Shown: positions 1-9,323, counted from the first letter of the stretch. The stretch is 64,000 nucleotides of DNA from Methanocella_A sp049676595 (GCF_049676595.1 NZ_CP187259.1:620001-684000); one strand, 5' to 3'. Notes: a model not told the origin generated them from the letters alone. Program-made: numbers and translations.

Positions 1-212
1 GTGTTGGGATGCAGGGCTCAGGCAGCTACCGGCCGGAAACTGTGGCAGGATCGGTAGATTAAAACGTGTTGTTATGGGAAAATCCACTGGATGTACTTCG
101 GGTAAATATTGATGCGGATTACTTGGGCCACCAATGGCCTATAACAATATACAAAGAAAATGTTTTTATAGGTCTAACGCAGCTATAATAATTATTAATA
201 TATACAATATTT

Positions 213-395
213 TTACGAAGTAGAGTAGTCGCTGCACTGGACGCAGTTCAGGTAGCTCTTGTGGTTTCCGCATCCGAAGAACGTCGAAGTTTCGGTCGCT
301 CCGGCACCGGCCTTGCACATCGCCAGTACGTTTTCTTCGTTAAACCTTGTCATTACTATCAGCTTTGGGCTGGAATACTTCTTGCGGGACATCAT
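213..395 (-). CDS. Short Cys-rich RiPP precursor peptide, copy 1 (60 aa)
   Basis: Likely ribosomal peptide precursor. The first half, up to a Cys-Lys pair at residues 27-28, is nearly identical to the neighbour at 553-744, while the C-terminal half diverges apart from Cys and Gly. This is the usual pattern of a conserved leader and a variable core. The leader holds YSSPKL (YxxPxL), a motif known from lasso-peptide leaders where it is bound by a PqqD-type recognition element. The core has Cys in GCG and in a C-x-x-C pair near the end, followed by a Ser/Thr-rich tail. It starts Met-Met (395 or 392) without a Shine-Dalgarno, and a TATA-like box lies 22-29 nt upstream, which suggests a leaderless transcript. 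The divergent radical SAM gene at 970 is the nearest candidate modifier. Function is inferred. Confidence 0.72.
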   Translation of the reverse strand: MMSRKKYSSPKLIVMTRFNEENVLAMCKAGAGATETSTFFGCGNHKSYLNCVQCSDYSTS

Positions 396-416
396 AGTAA
401 TTACAATTGTGAAAGT

Positions 417-424
417 AATATAAG
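417..424 (-). promoter_or_regulatory. TATA-like box for precursor copy 1
   Basis: CTTATATT on the minus strand, 22-29 nt before the ATG at 395. The flank up to about 430 resembles the flank of the second precursor, so the promoter seems to have been duplicated along with the gene. The distance puts transcription start at or next to the start codon. Confidence 0.5.
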
Positions 425-552
425 TAATTTTTGTGGCATGAAAAAATGTGTTATTATAATTTATGCCTTATTTAATTTCCTATCACAAAAAAATCATTTT
501 ATATTGAAAGAATATTTATAAAAATATTAGTTTCGATGAAAAATATCTATTA

Positions 553-744
553 TTACGAGTTAGATGGATCACTGCAGTTATGATTGCAATTTGTACTATT
601 ACCGCTCCGGCGACCGCATCCATTGTATAAGGAATTATCAATGGTTCCTGCTACTCTGGATTTACATATGGCTAGCACATTTTCTTCGCTGAACCTTGTC
701 AGCACGATTAATTTAGGGCTGGAATACTGCTTGAGGGACATCAT
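553..744 (-). CDS. Short Cys-rich RiPP precursor peptide, copy 2 (63 aa)
   Basis: Paralogue of the peptide at 213-395. The leader again contains YSSPKL followed by IV-x-TRF-x-EENVLA-x-CK. The core differs in sequence but keeps a GCG and later Cys residues (NCNHNC) in a Asn/Ser-rich tail. Conservation of the N-terminal half against a changing C-terminal half argues for a real precursor family and not chance ORFs. It has the same Met-Met start, no Shine-Dalgarno and a TATA-like box at the same distance as copy 1. The divergent gene at 970 encodes a radical SAM/SPASM enzyme with an exporter behind it, a plausible maturation and export pair. The modification is unknown. Confidence 0.72.
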   Translation of the reverse strand: MMSLKQYSSPKLIVLTRFSEENVLAICKSRVAGTIDNSLYNGCGRRSGNSTNCNHNCSDPSNS

Positions 745-765
745 AGTAATTACATATCTGTAAGT

Positions 766-773
766 ACTATAAG
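766..773 (-). promoter_or_regulatory. TATA-like box for precursor copy 2
   Basis: CTTATAGT on the minus strand at exactly the same offset (22-29 nt) from the ATG at 744 as the box of copy 1. The AT-rich 774-969 stretch between this and the radical SAM gene also holds a TTTATA at about 927, a possible promoter for the plus-strand gene at 970. Confidence 0.45.
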
Positions 774-969
774 AAGCTTTTGTACTAGAAATAAACCGCT
801 ATTACGACAATCTAATAATTAATTCTATTTTTTTGCGGATAACCAAAAATTTGATATTTTCATGGAGTAAAATGTAACCAAATTTACAATTAATTTTTTG
901 CGTTCGAAAAATTTGTCCAACGTTAACTTTATACGTTTCTATAGGATAAAAGTTCAATCAGTTTAAACA

Positions 970-2112
970 GTGACGAAACCTGTGGTGACAGTTGGTATGG
1001 ATGACAATTATGTGGGCTATTCCCGGGTGCCGGATTTTCCGCTCTGGAGTAAGATAGGTCAAAAAAAGATGCTGTTTACGTTTGACCTGGAGCTGACCGC
1101 CCGGTGTAATAACGCCTGTCGTCACTGCTATATTAATCTCCCCGCCGGCGATAAAGCGGCAATGAGCAAAGAGCTGTCGATAGAAGAGATCGAGAATATC
1201 GCCGACCAGGCAGTGGCAATGGGGGCGGTCTGGTGCCTGATCACCGGCGGCGAGCCCCTGCTGCGGAAGGATTTCGAGGAAATCTACCTGATGCTTAAAA
1301 AGAAGGGCCTTCTGTTGTCAGTTTTCACGAATGCATGCCTCATCACCGAAAAGCACGTGGAGCTCTTCAGGAAGTACCCTCCCAGAGACCTCGAAGTGAC
1401 CGTGTATGGTATTACGGCGGAGACTTACGAGAAGGTGAGTGGAAAGCCCGGGTCATATGCGGCTTTCCGGCGGGGGCTCGATCTGTTGCTCGGTGCGGGT
1501 ATTCCGGTCCGGCTCAAGGCGGTGGCCCTCCGGTCGAACGTCCACGAGCTTCCAGCTATTGCCGCGTTTTGCAGAGCACATACCAAGGATTACTTCCGGT
1601 TCGACCCGCTGCTACACCTGCGCTTCGATGGCGATCCGGCGAGGAACGCCGAAATACGCGAGGAAAGGCTGTCCCCCGCGGAGATCGTCGCCATAGAGCA
1701 GGCTGACGCTGAACGATCTGATAGTCTGGCTAAAAAGTGCGACTCGCTGGTCGAGTTGGGCGACGCATGTCCTGGAGGCGACCACCTGTTCAACTGCGGT
1801 GCCGGCAAGGGCAGTTTTAGCGTGAGCTACGACGGGCGTTTCCGCTTATGCTCGTCACTGTGGCACCCGGACTGCGTCTACGACCTGCGTAAGGGCTCTC
1901 TTAAGGCAGCGATGGAGACGTTCGTACCTAAAGTGCTGGACATGCGCTCGACTGACCCGGTCTTTCTCGAGAAGTGCAGGCAATGCCAGATAATCGATTT
2001 TTGCCTTTGGTGCCCTGCCCATGCCCACCTTGAGAGCGGGCGTATGGACGCCTGGTGTGATTATTTCTGCCAGGTGGCCCACGCGAGAGTGGCTGCTATC
2101 CGGGGTAAATGA
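970..2112 (+). CDS. Radical SAM/SPASM peptide-modifying enzyme
   Basis: 380 aa. The radical SAM 4Fe-4S motif is CNNACRHC (Cys46, Cys50, Cys53), followed by a GGEP SAM-binding motif near residue 99. The C-terminal third is Cys-rich in the SPASM manner (NCGAG, LCSSLWHPDC, CRQCQIIDFCLWC, CDYFC), indicating auxiliary Fe-S clusters. Such enzymes make thioether or C-C links, or epimerise residues, in ribosomal peptides. The start is a GTG with no clear Shine-Dalgarno; ATG at 997 is an alternative. It has no PqqD domain of its own. It overlaps the following ABC transporter by 4 nt (ATGA), so the two are translationally coupled. The two small precursors lie divergently just upstream and are the likely substrates (inference). 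Confidence 0.85.
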   Translation: MTKPVVTVGMDDNYVGYSRVPDFPLWSKIGQKKMLFTFDLELTARCNNACRHCYINLPAGDKAAMSKELSIEEIENIADQAVAMGAVWCLITGGEPLLRKDFEEIYLMLKKKGLLLSVFTNACLITEKHVELFRKYPPRDLEVTVYGITAETYEKVSGKPGSYAAFRRGLDLLLGAGIPVRLKAVALRSNVHELPAIAAFCRAHTKDYFRFDPLLHLRFDGDPARNAEIREERLSPAEIVAIEQADAERSDSLAKKCDSLVELGDACPGGDHLFNCGAGKGSFSVSYDGRFRLCSSLWHPDCVYDLRKGSLKAAMETFVPKVLDMRSTDPVFLEKCRQCQIIDFCLWCPAHAHLESGRMDAWCDYFCQVAHARVAAIRGK

Positions 2113-3998
2113 TGAAAGCGGATGTCATTGTTCAGATGGGGAAAGAGCTCGCGTCGATGAGGAAAACGATACCCGGCGCGCTGCGCCTCGTCTGGGAAAG
2201 CGCTCCCGGCTGGACTGTTGCCAATTTCGGCATCACGTTCGTACAGGGGTTGCTCCCTCTGGCATCCATCTACCTGATGAAGCTGATCGTGGACTCGTTC
2301 CTGCCCGGCTTATACGGGACCGGGTCAGCTGCACCCTATTCTTATGTGCTGTTGCTGATTGTCGCTGCCGGAGCTATCGCTTTATTGACCGTGGCCTGTC
2401 GCCTGCTCCTGGAGATGTCCTCGGAAGCTCAGTCGATGATCATGACTGACAAAGTCACCGAGAAGCTTCATAGCCAGTCTGTTGCTCTCGACCTGCGGTT
2501 TTACGAAGACAGCGAATACCATAATATGCTTCACCGGGCCCTGAGAGAGGCTCCGATGCGCCCGACCCAGATCATGAACGATCTGGTACAGCTCTCCCAG
2601 AGCCTGATTTCTATCGTTGCGATCGCCGCGGTGCTGTTCACGTTCAACTGGGTGATCGGCCTGCTGTTGTTCGCCGCGGCATCCCCTGCCGCAATCGTCC
2701 GCTTGATCTACTCCCGCAAAAAGTACGGTTTCGAGCGGGAGAAGACCGAGAACGAGAGGCAGGCGTGGTATTATCACATGACTTTGACCGAGCCAGAGTA
2801 TGCCAAGGAGGTGCGCCTGTATAACCTCGGTCCCCTGTTCATCGGCCGCTACCGGAAAATCAGGGCGGACCTGTTCCGGGGTAGGCTGGCGCTGACTCGC
2901 ATGCGCATTTCCGGAGAGATGCTTACCCAGGCATTCACCACTATAGCCATTTTTGGAGCCTTTGCCTTCATCGCTCATCAGACCTATCTCGGCCGCAGCA
3001 CCGTGGGCGATCTGGTCATGTACTTCACGGGCTTCCAGATGTGTATGGGCTTCCTGAATACAATTTTACGCAGCATGACGGGGCTCTACGAAAGCAACCT
3101 GTTCCTGAACGACTACCTCCGCTTCGAGAAGCTGAAGCCGTCCATAGTAGCGCCGGAAAAGCCAGTAGCCCTGCCATCGACAATAAGCCGCGGCATCGAG
3201 TTCAAGTCGGTAAGCTTTGCATATCCCGGCAGCAGTAAAAATTCTCTGGACAACGTTGACCTGTCTATTAAGCCCGGCCAGGTGATCGCCATCGTGGGCG
3301 AGAACGGGTCGGGTAAGACGACTCTGATCAAGCTGTTATGCCGGTTGTATGACCCGGTTGCAGGAAAGATTACCGTCGATGGGATAGACCTCACGCAAAC
3401 TGATCCGGCGAAGTGGAGAAACAAGATTACCGTCGTCTTCCAGGATTATATGTGCTATTATATGCGGGTCTGGGAGAACATCTGGATCGGGAACGTGAAC
3501 CGGGCGCCGGACCGGGATGAAGTGGCCAAAGCGGCGCACATGTCGGGCGCTGATAAGGTTATCGGACGCCTTCCTGAGGGCTACGACAGCCTTCTTGGCA
3601 GGATGTTCGGGGACGGGTCTGACCTCAGCGGGGGCGAATGGCAAAAAGTCGCCCTTGCCAGGGCGTTTTTCCGCGATGCTGACATCATGGTGCTGGACGA
3701 GCCTACCAGCTCCCTGGACCCGGTGGCCGAGGCCGAGGTGTTCGATCAGTTCCGAAACCTCATCCGGGGGAAAATGGCAATCTTAATAAGCCACCGTTTC
3801 TCCACGGTCCAGATGGCCGACTATATCTACGTGATGAAAAATGGTAAGATCGTTGAACGGGGTACTCATCGCGAGCTGATAGATCAAAACGGCGTATACG
3901 CTCGTCTCTACACGGTGCAGGCAACACCTTACAGGGATGCTGCGGGCGTTCCTCAGGCCGGGGCCGGCGTGGAGAAACGGGTGACCGGTAAAGTGTGA
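2109..3998 (+). CDS. ABC transporter, fused membrane and ATPase domains (peptide export)
   Basis: 629 aa. A six-helix type-1 exporter membrane domain (about residues 30-330) is followed by an ATP-binding domain with Walker A GENGSGKTT (near 397), signature LSGGEWQKVALARAF (near 507), Walker B MVLDEPTSSLD and a switch His in ISHRFST. There is no N-terminal C39 leader-peptidase domain, so leader removal would need another protease. The start ATG overlaps the stop of the radical SAM gene, pointing to co-expression and export of the peptide that enzyme modifies. The other exporter, at 4230-6092, is convergent and only moderately similar. Substrate is inferred from context. Confidence 0.85.
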   Translation: MMKADVIVQMGKELASMRKTIPGALRLVWESAPGWTVANFGITFVQGLLPLASIYLMKLIVDSFLPGLYGTGSAAPYSYVLLLIVAAGAIALLTVACRLLLEMSSEAQSMIMTDKVTEKLHSQSVALDLRFYEDSEYHNMLHRALREAPMRPTQIMNDLVQLSQSLISIVAIAAVLFTFNWVIGLLLFAAASPAAIVRLIYSRKKYGFEREKTENERQAWYYHMTLTEPEYAKEVRLYNLGPLFIGRYRKIRADLFRGRLALTRMRISGEMLTQAFTTIAIFGAFAFIAHQTYLGRSTVGDLVMYFTGFQMCMGFLNTILRSMTGLYESNLFLNDYLRFEKLKPSIVAPEKPVALPSTISRGIEFKSVSFAYPGSSKNSLDNVDLSIKPGQVIAIVGENGSGKTTLIKLLCRLYDPVAGKITVDGIDLTQTDPAKWRNKITVVFQDYMCYYMRVWENIWIGNVNRAPDRDEVAKAAHMSGADKVIGRLPEGYDSLLGRMFGDGSDLSGGEWQKVALARAFFRDADIMVLDEPTSSLDPVAEAEVFDQFRNLIRGKMAILISHRFSTVQMADYIYVMKNGKIVERGTHRELIDQNGVYARLYTVQATPYRDAAGVPQAGAGVEKRVTGKV

Positions 3999-4009
3999 AG
4001 TATAGTCGC

Positions 4010-4196
4010 ATGAAAATTGTGGGTCCGGGAGGAGTCCCGGGAGATACCCGGATGCCATGGAGAGATTATTATAAAAGTATCCTCTTTAACCTCTATATCC
4101 TCTCCTACCTTCTCCCTGACCTCTTAACCTCCCAAACCTCCCAGATTGAAAGTCCTCTCACGCCTCCAGGAAACTCTCCCACCTACAATTTTTAAC
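4010..4196. repeat. Palindromic intergenic element, CCTC-rich family (copy a)
   Basis: Fills the gap between two convergent ABC transporter genes. It opens with ATGAAAATTGTGGGTCCGG and closes with the near reverse complement (CCCACCTACAATTTTT). The right arm is a run of degenerate CCTC-x-CC-x-ACCTC words. Related elements lie at 48036-48180 and 55491-55800. It may act as a bidirectional terminator by position, but no function is shown. Confidence 0.6.
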
Positions 4197-4229
4197 GGGT
4201 TTTACTTTACTCCGAATACATCGTTCTTG

Positions 4230-6092
4230 CTACTCCGACTGAGCCGCTTTTACCTTAATCCCGTCCACATAATCCGGTATTCTGGCAGAACTGTTTTCCA
4301 GAATATCTTCCTCATTTACAACCAGTACTCTGTCCGCAATCTCGGTCATCGACATCCGGTGCGAGATGATAAACACCGTTCTTCCCTTCACGAGCTTTCC
4401 CAGCGCCTCTTTGACCATGTCCTCCGTCTCCATGTCCAGCGCCGACGTCGGCTCATCCATCACCAGTATCGGGGTGTTTCGGAGAAATGCCCTGGCTATC
4501 GAGACCCGCTGTCTCTGCCCTGTCGATAGCTTCGCTCCTCGTTCTCCCACAATAGTCTCATATCCCTCCGGGAATTTTTCAACAGACTCGTGGATGCCTG
4601 CTGCTTTCGCAGCCCGGATGACTTCTTCGAACGAAGCCGAAGGCTTGCCGTACCTTATGTTGTTCGCTATCGTATCGTCGAACAGGAAGATATCCTGGGA
4701 CACGAACCCGATCTGCTCCCTTAGCCAGAGCGTGTCGATATCCTTCAGGTCGTGTCCATCGAGATAGATCGCCCCTTCCTGCGGGGTATAAAACTTCAGG
4801 AGCAGGCTGGCGATAGTCGTTTTTCCCAGGCCGCTCTGCCCGATTAGCGTTACGGTTTCGCCGGCTTTTATCGTGAAGCTGGCGTCTTTGACTACCGGCT
4901 TATTCGCTTCGTAGGCGAAGCTGACGTGCTCGAACCGGATCTCTCCGTTCACCTTGTCCGGCCTCAGCTTCGAGCTGTCGTCCTGTCTATACTCAGGCAC
5001 AATATCGAACATCTCTTTCAGCCTGTCCATCGACGTCAGGGTGGGTTGAATGTTGATGAGCGTCGAGAACAGGCCGTTGATCGAGCCCGAGAGCAGGTAT
5101 GCGTAGGTGCAGAACGCCGCAAAGTCGCCAACGGTAATGATGCCATTCTGGACTTCCCTGGTGCCCAGCCAGAGTATGACCAGCACGACGACGAACTGTA
5201 CTGCCCTCAGCATCGTTGAGGAAGCAGTCATGATCGTGTAGCTAATCATCCGGTCATGTACCATTGTCCTCATCTTTTGGGATACTTTCTCTAGCTCTCT
5301 GTCCTCCGCCGTATTCGTCTTGACTACCTCGGCTCCAGAGAGGGTTTCCTGCATGTGTTTGTAAACCTGAGAGCTTGTCTCGTATAATCTATAGCTGACA
5401 GATCTGATCCTGCTGGAAAAGAGGTAATTGACAACTCCATACAGGGGTGCTATCAGCAGGATGATTAAAGTTATCTTTGGGCTTATCAGGTACAGGATTA
5501 CGGTGCCCATTAAGATGAAGAATACGTTCGACATGACCTGAGTCACTGTGCCGGAAAAGAACGCCTGGATCGAACCCACGTCGCTTGAAATCCTGGCCAC
5601 CAGGTAGCCAGTTTGCTTTTCCTTGAGCTGTGCCATGGGGAACCTGAGGACCCGATCGAAGAGCGTTTTTTGGAGGCTGAATGTCAGCTCCTGTCCATAT
5701 TTCATAGATATGTAGCTTCGAATTAGCTCCAGGGAACCGAATATGATACTAAAAATGATCATCGACAGGATGATCATATCTATCGAGCCCAGGTACCTGA
5801 TTACCTCCGGCGTTACGGACTGCAGGCCGGCCTGTGCCAGCACTTGCTCGATCTGTCCGTACCCCTGTTTCAGGAGGATGAAGTCGATGAGTACTTTACC
5901 TCCCAGCGGGGCCATCGATTTCACTACCATGGCGATAAACGCGAGAATGAGGCTGAGCGCCGCCATCGTCCACAGAGGCTTGAGAAACTGGAAGAAGAAT
6001 ACTAAATCCTTGAGCGTAATGTTAGTTTTCCTGCGGCCTGTGCGGAAAAGAGCCTCTTTTAAATAATTGTATGCTTCTTTTACAGTTTTCAT
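4230..6092 (-). CDS. ABC transporter, fused membrane and ATPase domains
   Basis: 620 aa type-1 exporter half-transporter. Six hydrophobic segments span about residues 45-320, then an ATPase domain with Walker A GQSGLGKTT, signature LSTGQRQRVSIARAF, Walker B ILVMDEPTSALD and ISHRMS. I chose the start at 6092 (MKTVKEAYN) because GAGGT lies just upstream; the frame is open to 6155. Read convergently with the other exporter and divergently from the PqqD/radical SAM genes, it shares its promoter region with that operon, so it may export the six-Cys peptide. Like the first transporter it has no peptidase domain. Lipid or drug export cannot be excluded. Confidence 0.82.
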   Translation of the reverse strand: MKTVKEAYNYLKEALFRTGRRKTNITLKDLVFFFQFLKPLWTMAALSLILAFIAMVVKSMAPLGGKVLIDFILLKQGYGQIEQVLAQAGLQSVTPEVIRYLGSIDMIILSMIIFSIIFGSLELIRSYISMKYGQELTFSLQKTLFDRVLRFPMAQLKEKQTGYLVARISSDVGSIQAFFSGTVTQVMSNVFFILMGTVILYLISPKITLIILLIAPLYGVVNYLFSSRIRSVSYRLYETSSQVYKHMQETLSGAEVVKTNTAEDRELEKVSQKMRTMVHDRMISYTIMTASSTMLRAVQFVVVLVILWLGTREVQNGIITVGDFAAFCTYAYLLSGSINGLFSTLINIQPTLTSMDRLKEMFDIVPEYRQDDSSKLRPDKVNGEIRFEHVSFAYEANKPVVKDASFTIKAGETVTLIGQSGLGKTTIASLLLKFYTPQEGAIYLDGHDLKDIDTLWLREQIGFVSQDIFLFDDTIANNIRYGKPSASFEEVIRAAKAAGIHESVEKFPEGYETIVGERGAKLSTGQRQRVSIARAFLRNTPILVMDEPTSALDMETEDMVKEALGKLVKGRTVFIISHRMSMTEIADRVLVVNEEDILENSSARIPDYVDGIKVKAAQSE

Positions 6093-6343
6093 GTGAACCT
6101 CGTTCAGGCCATAGGATAACCGGCGGGCACCCGTCGATAAGAATGTAATGATCATATCGGGGAACGATTAATAAAGATTCTGATGGAGCCTGTTGAAATC
6201 TGATCGGTGATCGATAATCCTTTTTCACTTTTCATTTTGGATTACCATACGACAAGTATAAGCAATATTATCAATCTGTGATTACTGCAAAAAGAGGGCT
6301 TGTATTTATATTACGACCCTACATATCGTTCAGAAGTGGGAAT

Positions 6344-6616
6344 ATGGTTGAGAAGCCTGTTGCAAATCCGTCCATCGTATTCAGGGAAGAGTTCGACGAC
6401 TGGGCCCTGCTCTTCGACCCCGACAGCGGCGAAGCCTACGGACTTAATCCCGTCAGCGTCTTTATCTGGAAGCACCTGGACGGTAAACACACCATCGATG
6501 ACATTCTGCTCGAGCTGAGGGAAAACTGCGAGGAAGTTCCCGATACTGCCGGCAGCGATATCGGTCAGTTCGTCGATGAGCTGGTAAAACGTGGGTTTGC
6601 AGGGTCTGAGTTATAG
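6344..6616 (+). CDS. scmD: PqqD-like RiPP recognition protein (ScmD-like)
   Basis: 90 aa. Matches the PqqD fold pattern: a first strand region with FREEFDDWALLFDP, then GEAYGLNPVSVFIWKHLDG, then helices ending in FVDELVKRGF. PqqD-type proteins bind the leader of a precursor and hand it to a radical SAM partner. The start at 6344 (MVEKP) is preceded by GTGGGA; the frame is open from 6278. The stop is one base before the next ATG (6618), so it is in an operon with two radical SAM/SPASM enzymes. This order fits what I recall of the SynChlorMet cassette (ScmD-ScmE-ScmF). It is the only recognisable recognition domain in the window and could serve all four YxxPxL precursors. Confidence 0.8.
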   Translation: MVEKPVANPSIVFREEFDDWALLFDPDSGEAYGLNPVSVFIWKHLDGKHTIDDILLELRENCEEVPDTAGSDIGQFVDELVKRGFAGSEL

Positions 6617-6617
6617 C

Positions 6618-7745
6618 ATGATCGACAACTCCCGGCTGATGAAGACCCCTAAGTCCGTGGAAATCGAGATCACCAACTACTGTAACCTGCGATGTTTGTA
6701 TTGTTCACACTTCTCGAGCCCGGGAGAGGTCAACCGGGATTTATCCCTTGATGAGTGGCTCCAGTTTTTCGGAGAGCTGAAGGACTGTGCAGTCATGGAC
6801 GTCACTCTCAGTGGCGGGGAACCCTTCCTTCGGAAGGACATCAGAGAGATCATTGACGGCATTGTCAGGAATCGGATGAGGTACTCGATCTTGACGAACG
6901 GCACGCTGATCACCGATGAGCTGGCCAGTTTTATTGCGTCCACCGGCCGTTGCAACATGATCCAGATTTCTGTGGACGGGTCAAACTCAGAAGTACATGA
7001 TTCGTGCCGTGGTGAAGGCAGCTTTCAGAAGGCGATCGAGGGCATCCTTCACCTGACCCGACATTCCATTCCCGTATTCCCCCGGGTCACGATCCACAAA
7101 GATAACGTTAAGGACCTCGAAGCTATCGCGAAATTATTGCTGGATGACCTGGGGCTGCCTGGCTTTTCGACTAACTCCGCTTCGCACCTCGGGATGTGCA
7201 GGAACAACCGTAGCATCCAGCTGAGCGTCGAAGATCGCATGGAGGCGATGGAAACTCTGGTCCGCCTCACTGAAAAGTATGGTGACCGAATCTCTGCCCT
7301 TGCCGGGCCTCTGGCGGATGCCCGCATTTGGTCTATGATGGAGAACGCCCGGCTCAAAGGCGTTAAGGAAATTGCAGGCAGGGGAGCTCTTACCGGGTGC
7401 AGGTGCTACATGGAGAAGATCGCAGTCCGCGCAGACGGCGTAATTATTCCCTGTCCTCACCTGGGCCACATCGCTCTCGGCCGCATCAACCAGGATTCCT
7501 TAAGAGACGTGTGGCAGTATCACCCCGAGCTTGCTACGCTCAGGAGCCGGATCAATATCCCTCTCAAGGATTTCGAATTTTGCAGAGGCTGCGACTATGT
7601 TCAATATTGTACCGGTAATTGTCCCGGGCTTGCATACACTTTGCTGGGTAAGGTCAACCATCCCAGCCCGGATGCTTGTTTCAGGTGTTTCCTCAGCGAG
7701 GGCGGTAAATTACCTGTTGCTGCCCTATCTCATAATAATCGATGA
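6618..7745 (+). CDS. scmE: Radical SAM/SPASM enzyme (ScmE-like)
   Basis: 375 aa. Radical SAM motif CNLRCLYC (about residues 22-29) and GGEP. A SPASM-type C-terminus carries GCRCYMEKIAVRADGVIIPC, CRGCDYVQYCTGNCPG and CFRCF. This is the PqqE-like architecture used for peptide modification. I placed the start at ATG 6618, two bases after the PqqD stop, and not at an upstream in-frame codon inside that gene. It sits second in the operon scmD-scmE-scmF, 15 nt before the next gene. Two different SPASM enzymes acting on one Cys-rich peptide would suggest two kinds of modification or two substrate classes. The assignment E versus F is by order only. Confidence 0.82.
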   Translation: MIDNSRLMKTPKSVEIEITNYCNLRCLYCSHFSSPGEVNRDLSLDEWLQFFGELKDCAVMDVTLSGGEPFLRKDIREIIDGIVRNRMRYSILTNGTLITDELASFIASTGRCNMIQISVDGSNSEVHDSCRGEGSFQKAIEGILHLTRHSIPVFPRVTIHKDNVKDLEAIAKLLLDDLGLPGFSTNSASHLGMCRNNRSIQLSVEDRMEAMETLVRLTEKYGDRISALAGPLADARIWSMMENARLKGVKEIAGRGALTGCRCYMEKIAVRADGVIIPCPHLGHIALGRINQDSLRDVWQYHPELATLRSRINIPLKDFEFCRGCDYVQYCTGNCPGLAYTLLGKVNHPSPDACFRCFLSEGGKLPVAALSHNNR

Positions 7746-7760
7746 TCTGGCAGGTGTACT

Positions 7761-8873
7761 ATGAAAGAACCCTCGGAAAAAGACGTCAGGCGCATATACC
7801 CGCTCAGGCAGATCTATTTTTACCTGACCAGCGATTGTAACCTACGCTGCAGGCACTGCTGGATCTCTCCGGACTTTCAGTCGGCGACTACCTCTAGCGC
7901 GTATCTACCTGTTGATCTTTTCAAAAAGATCGTTTCCGATGCGAAGGGTCTTGGGCTGACGGACGTGAAACTGACCGGCGGCGAACCTCTGCTTCACCCG
8001 CAGATACTCGATATCCTCGAGTTTATCCGATCGCAAGGGTTGTCAGTTAACATCGAGACAAACGGCGTCCTGTGTACGCCTGAAATCGCCCGGGCGATCG
8101 CCTCATGCAAGGCCTACCATGTAGCAGTCAGCCTGGACGGGGTGAACGCAGAAACCCACGAATGGGTCCGGGGTGTGGATGGTTGTTTCGACGATGCGGT
8201 GCAGGGCATTAAAAATTTGGTCGAGGCAGGGGTCAGACCGCAGATTATCATGACCCTCATGCGCCGTAATCAGGATCAGGCGGAAGCTATGATCGATCTG
8301 GCAGCGTCTCTGAAGGCCAGCACGGTTAAGTTTAACATAGTGATGCCAACCCTGCGCGGCGAAGCAATGCATGCAGCCGGAGAAACTTTGACGATCGAAG
8401 AGCTGGTCGAACTGGGCTCCAGGATGGAACGCACTATCGCCCCTGGATCGCCGCTGCCTCTTAACTACGGGCACCCGCTGGCCTTCAGGCCTTTAGGCAA
8501 CATGTTTCATAACATCGGTGGTGGTTGTGCTGCCTGCGGTGTTTTGCGAATCCTGGGTGTTTTAGCGGACGGAACTTATGCACTGTGCGGCATAGGAGAA
8601 GCGATTCCTGAGCTTACCTATGGCAATGCTCACGTCGATAACGTTTTTGACGTCTGGGAAAATGCTCCTTTCCTGCAAGAATTAAGGGCAGGGCTGCCCG
8701 GCCGCCTGGAGGGCATCTGCGGCGACTGCATCATTAAAAATTTGTGTCTCGGCAGCTGTATCGCCCAGAACTACTACCGAAAAGGGTCGCTGTGGGCGCC
8801 TTTCTGGTTCTGTGAAGAAGCTCGAAATAGTGGCATCTTCCCAAAATCTCGGCTTTATCAGAAAAATTTATAA
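7761..8873 (+). CDS. scmF: Radical SAM/SPASM enzyme (ScmF-like)
   Basis: 370 aa. Radical SAM motif CNLRCRHC with the following W-I-S-P, GGEP at about residue 76, and a SPASM C-terminus (GGGCAACGVLRILGVLADG, LCGIGE, CGDCIIKNLCLGSCIA, FCEEA). It follows the second enzyme by 15 nt with start ATG and is about 97 nt upstream of the six-Cys precursor. In this family the auxiliary clusters position the peptide thiolate or backbone. The Cys-dense precursor next door makes Cys-to-alpha-carbon thioether formation a reasonable guess, but the sequence does not decide the reaction. Confidence 0.82.
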   Translation: MKEPSEKDVRRIYPLRQIYFYLTSDCNLRCRHCWISPDFQSATTSSAYLPVDLFKKIVSDAKGLGLTDVKLTGGEPLLHPQILDILEFIRSQGLSVNIETNGVLCTPEIARAIASCKAYHVAVSLDGVNAETHEWVRGVDGCFDDAVQGIKNLVEAGVRPQIIMTLMRRNQDQAEAMIDLAASLKASTVKFNIVMPTLRGEAMHAAGETLTIEELVELGSRMERTIAPGSPLPLNYGHPLAFRPLGNMFHNIGGGCAACGVLRILGVLADGTYALCGIGEAIPELTYGNAHVDNVFDVWENAPFLQELRAGLPGRLEGICGDCIIKNLCLGSCIAQNYYRKGSLWAPFWFCEEARNSGIFPKSRLYQKNL

Positions 8874-8969
8874 CTAACCCGATCGTAAAATGATATACTT
8901 GAGACTTAAATGATTACGATAATATCATATACTCATTAATTGATTACTATACATACATGGGGGCAAGAC

Positions 8970-9230
8970 ATGAAGTTATTAAAATACGAAAAACCCGGTT
9001 TAATCGATATCAATAATTCATTATATGTTACAGCTCACACCTATTGTAATCCCGGAAACAGTGATGTTGATACCTGCTGGGCCGGGAATGCGAACACCAC
9101 CTTCATCTGCCAGGATGGCAGCGGTAACAATACTAATATCCAGTGCTGGTCTGGTGGATTAAACAAGAACATCTGCAATACCGGATCAGTTGCCTCCAAG
9201 CCCTATTGTGGTACGGGCGATGGCACATAA
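8970..9230 (+). CDS. Six-Cys RiPP precursor with CxxG modules (candidate SynChlorMet precursor)
   Basis: 86 aa. Start ATG 8970 has a GGGGG Shine-Dalgarno six bases upstream. The leader includes YEKPGLI (YxxPxL) then N-N-S-L-Y-V-T-A. The core has six Cys at 26, 36, 47, 59, 69 and 80; five are followed by x-x-Gly (e.g. CNPG, CWAG, CQDG, CWSG, CNTG), and the last by G-T-G. The core is rich in Asn, Gly, Ser and Thr with almost no charged residues, as in many modified peptides. A paralogue with the same leader pattern is at 20350-20634, and both are followed by an HPr-kinase-like gene. It lies directly behind scmDEF. I recall no precursor being assigned to this cassette; this is my candidate. Confidence 0.8.
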   Translation: MKLLKYEKPGLIDINNSLYVTAHTYCNPGNSDVDTCWAGNANTTFICQDGSGNNTNIQCWSGGLNKNICNTGSVASKPYCGTGDGT

Positions 9231-9323
9231 GCCCAAAAACTATCTTTTCTTATTTTCTCGAAGCATTTTCCACAAGCATCCAATGTATTTATACGGCAAG
9301 TGATTCTTAACTCATATCTGACC

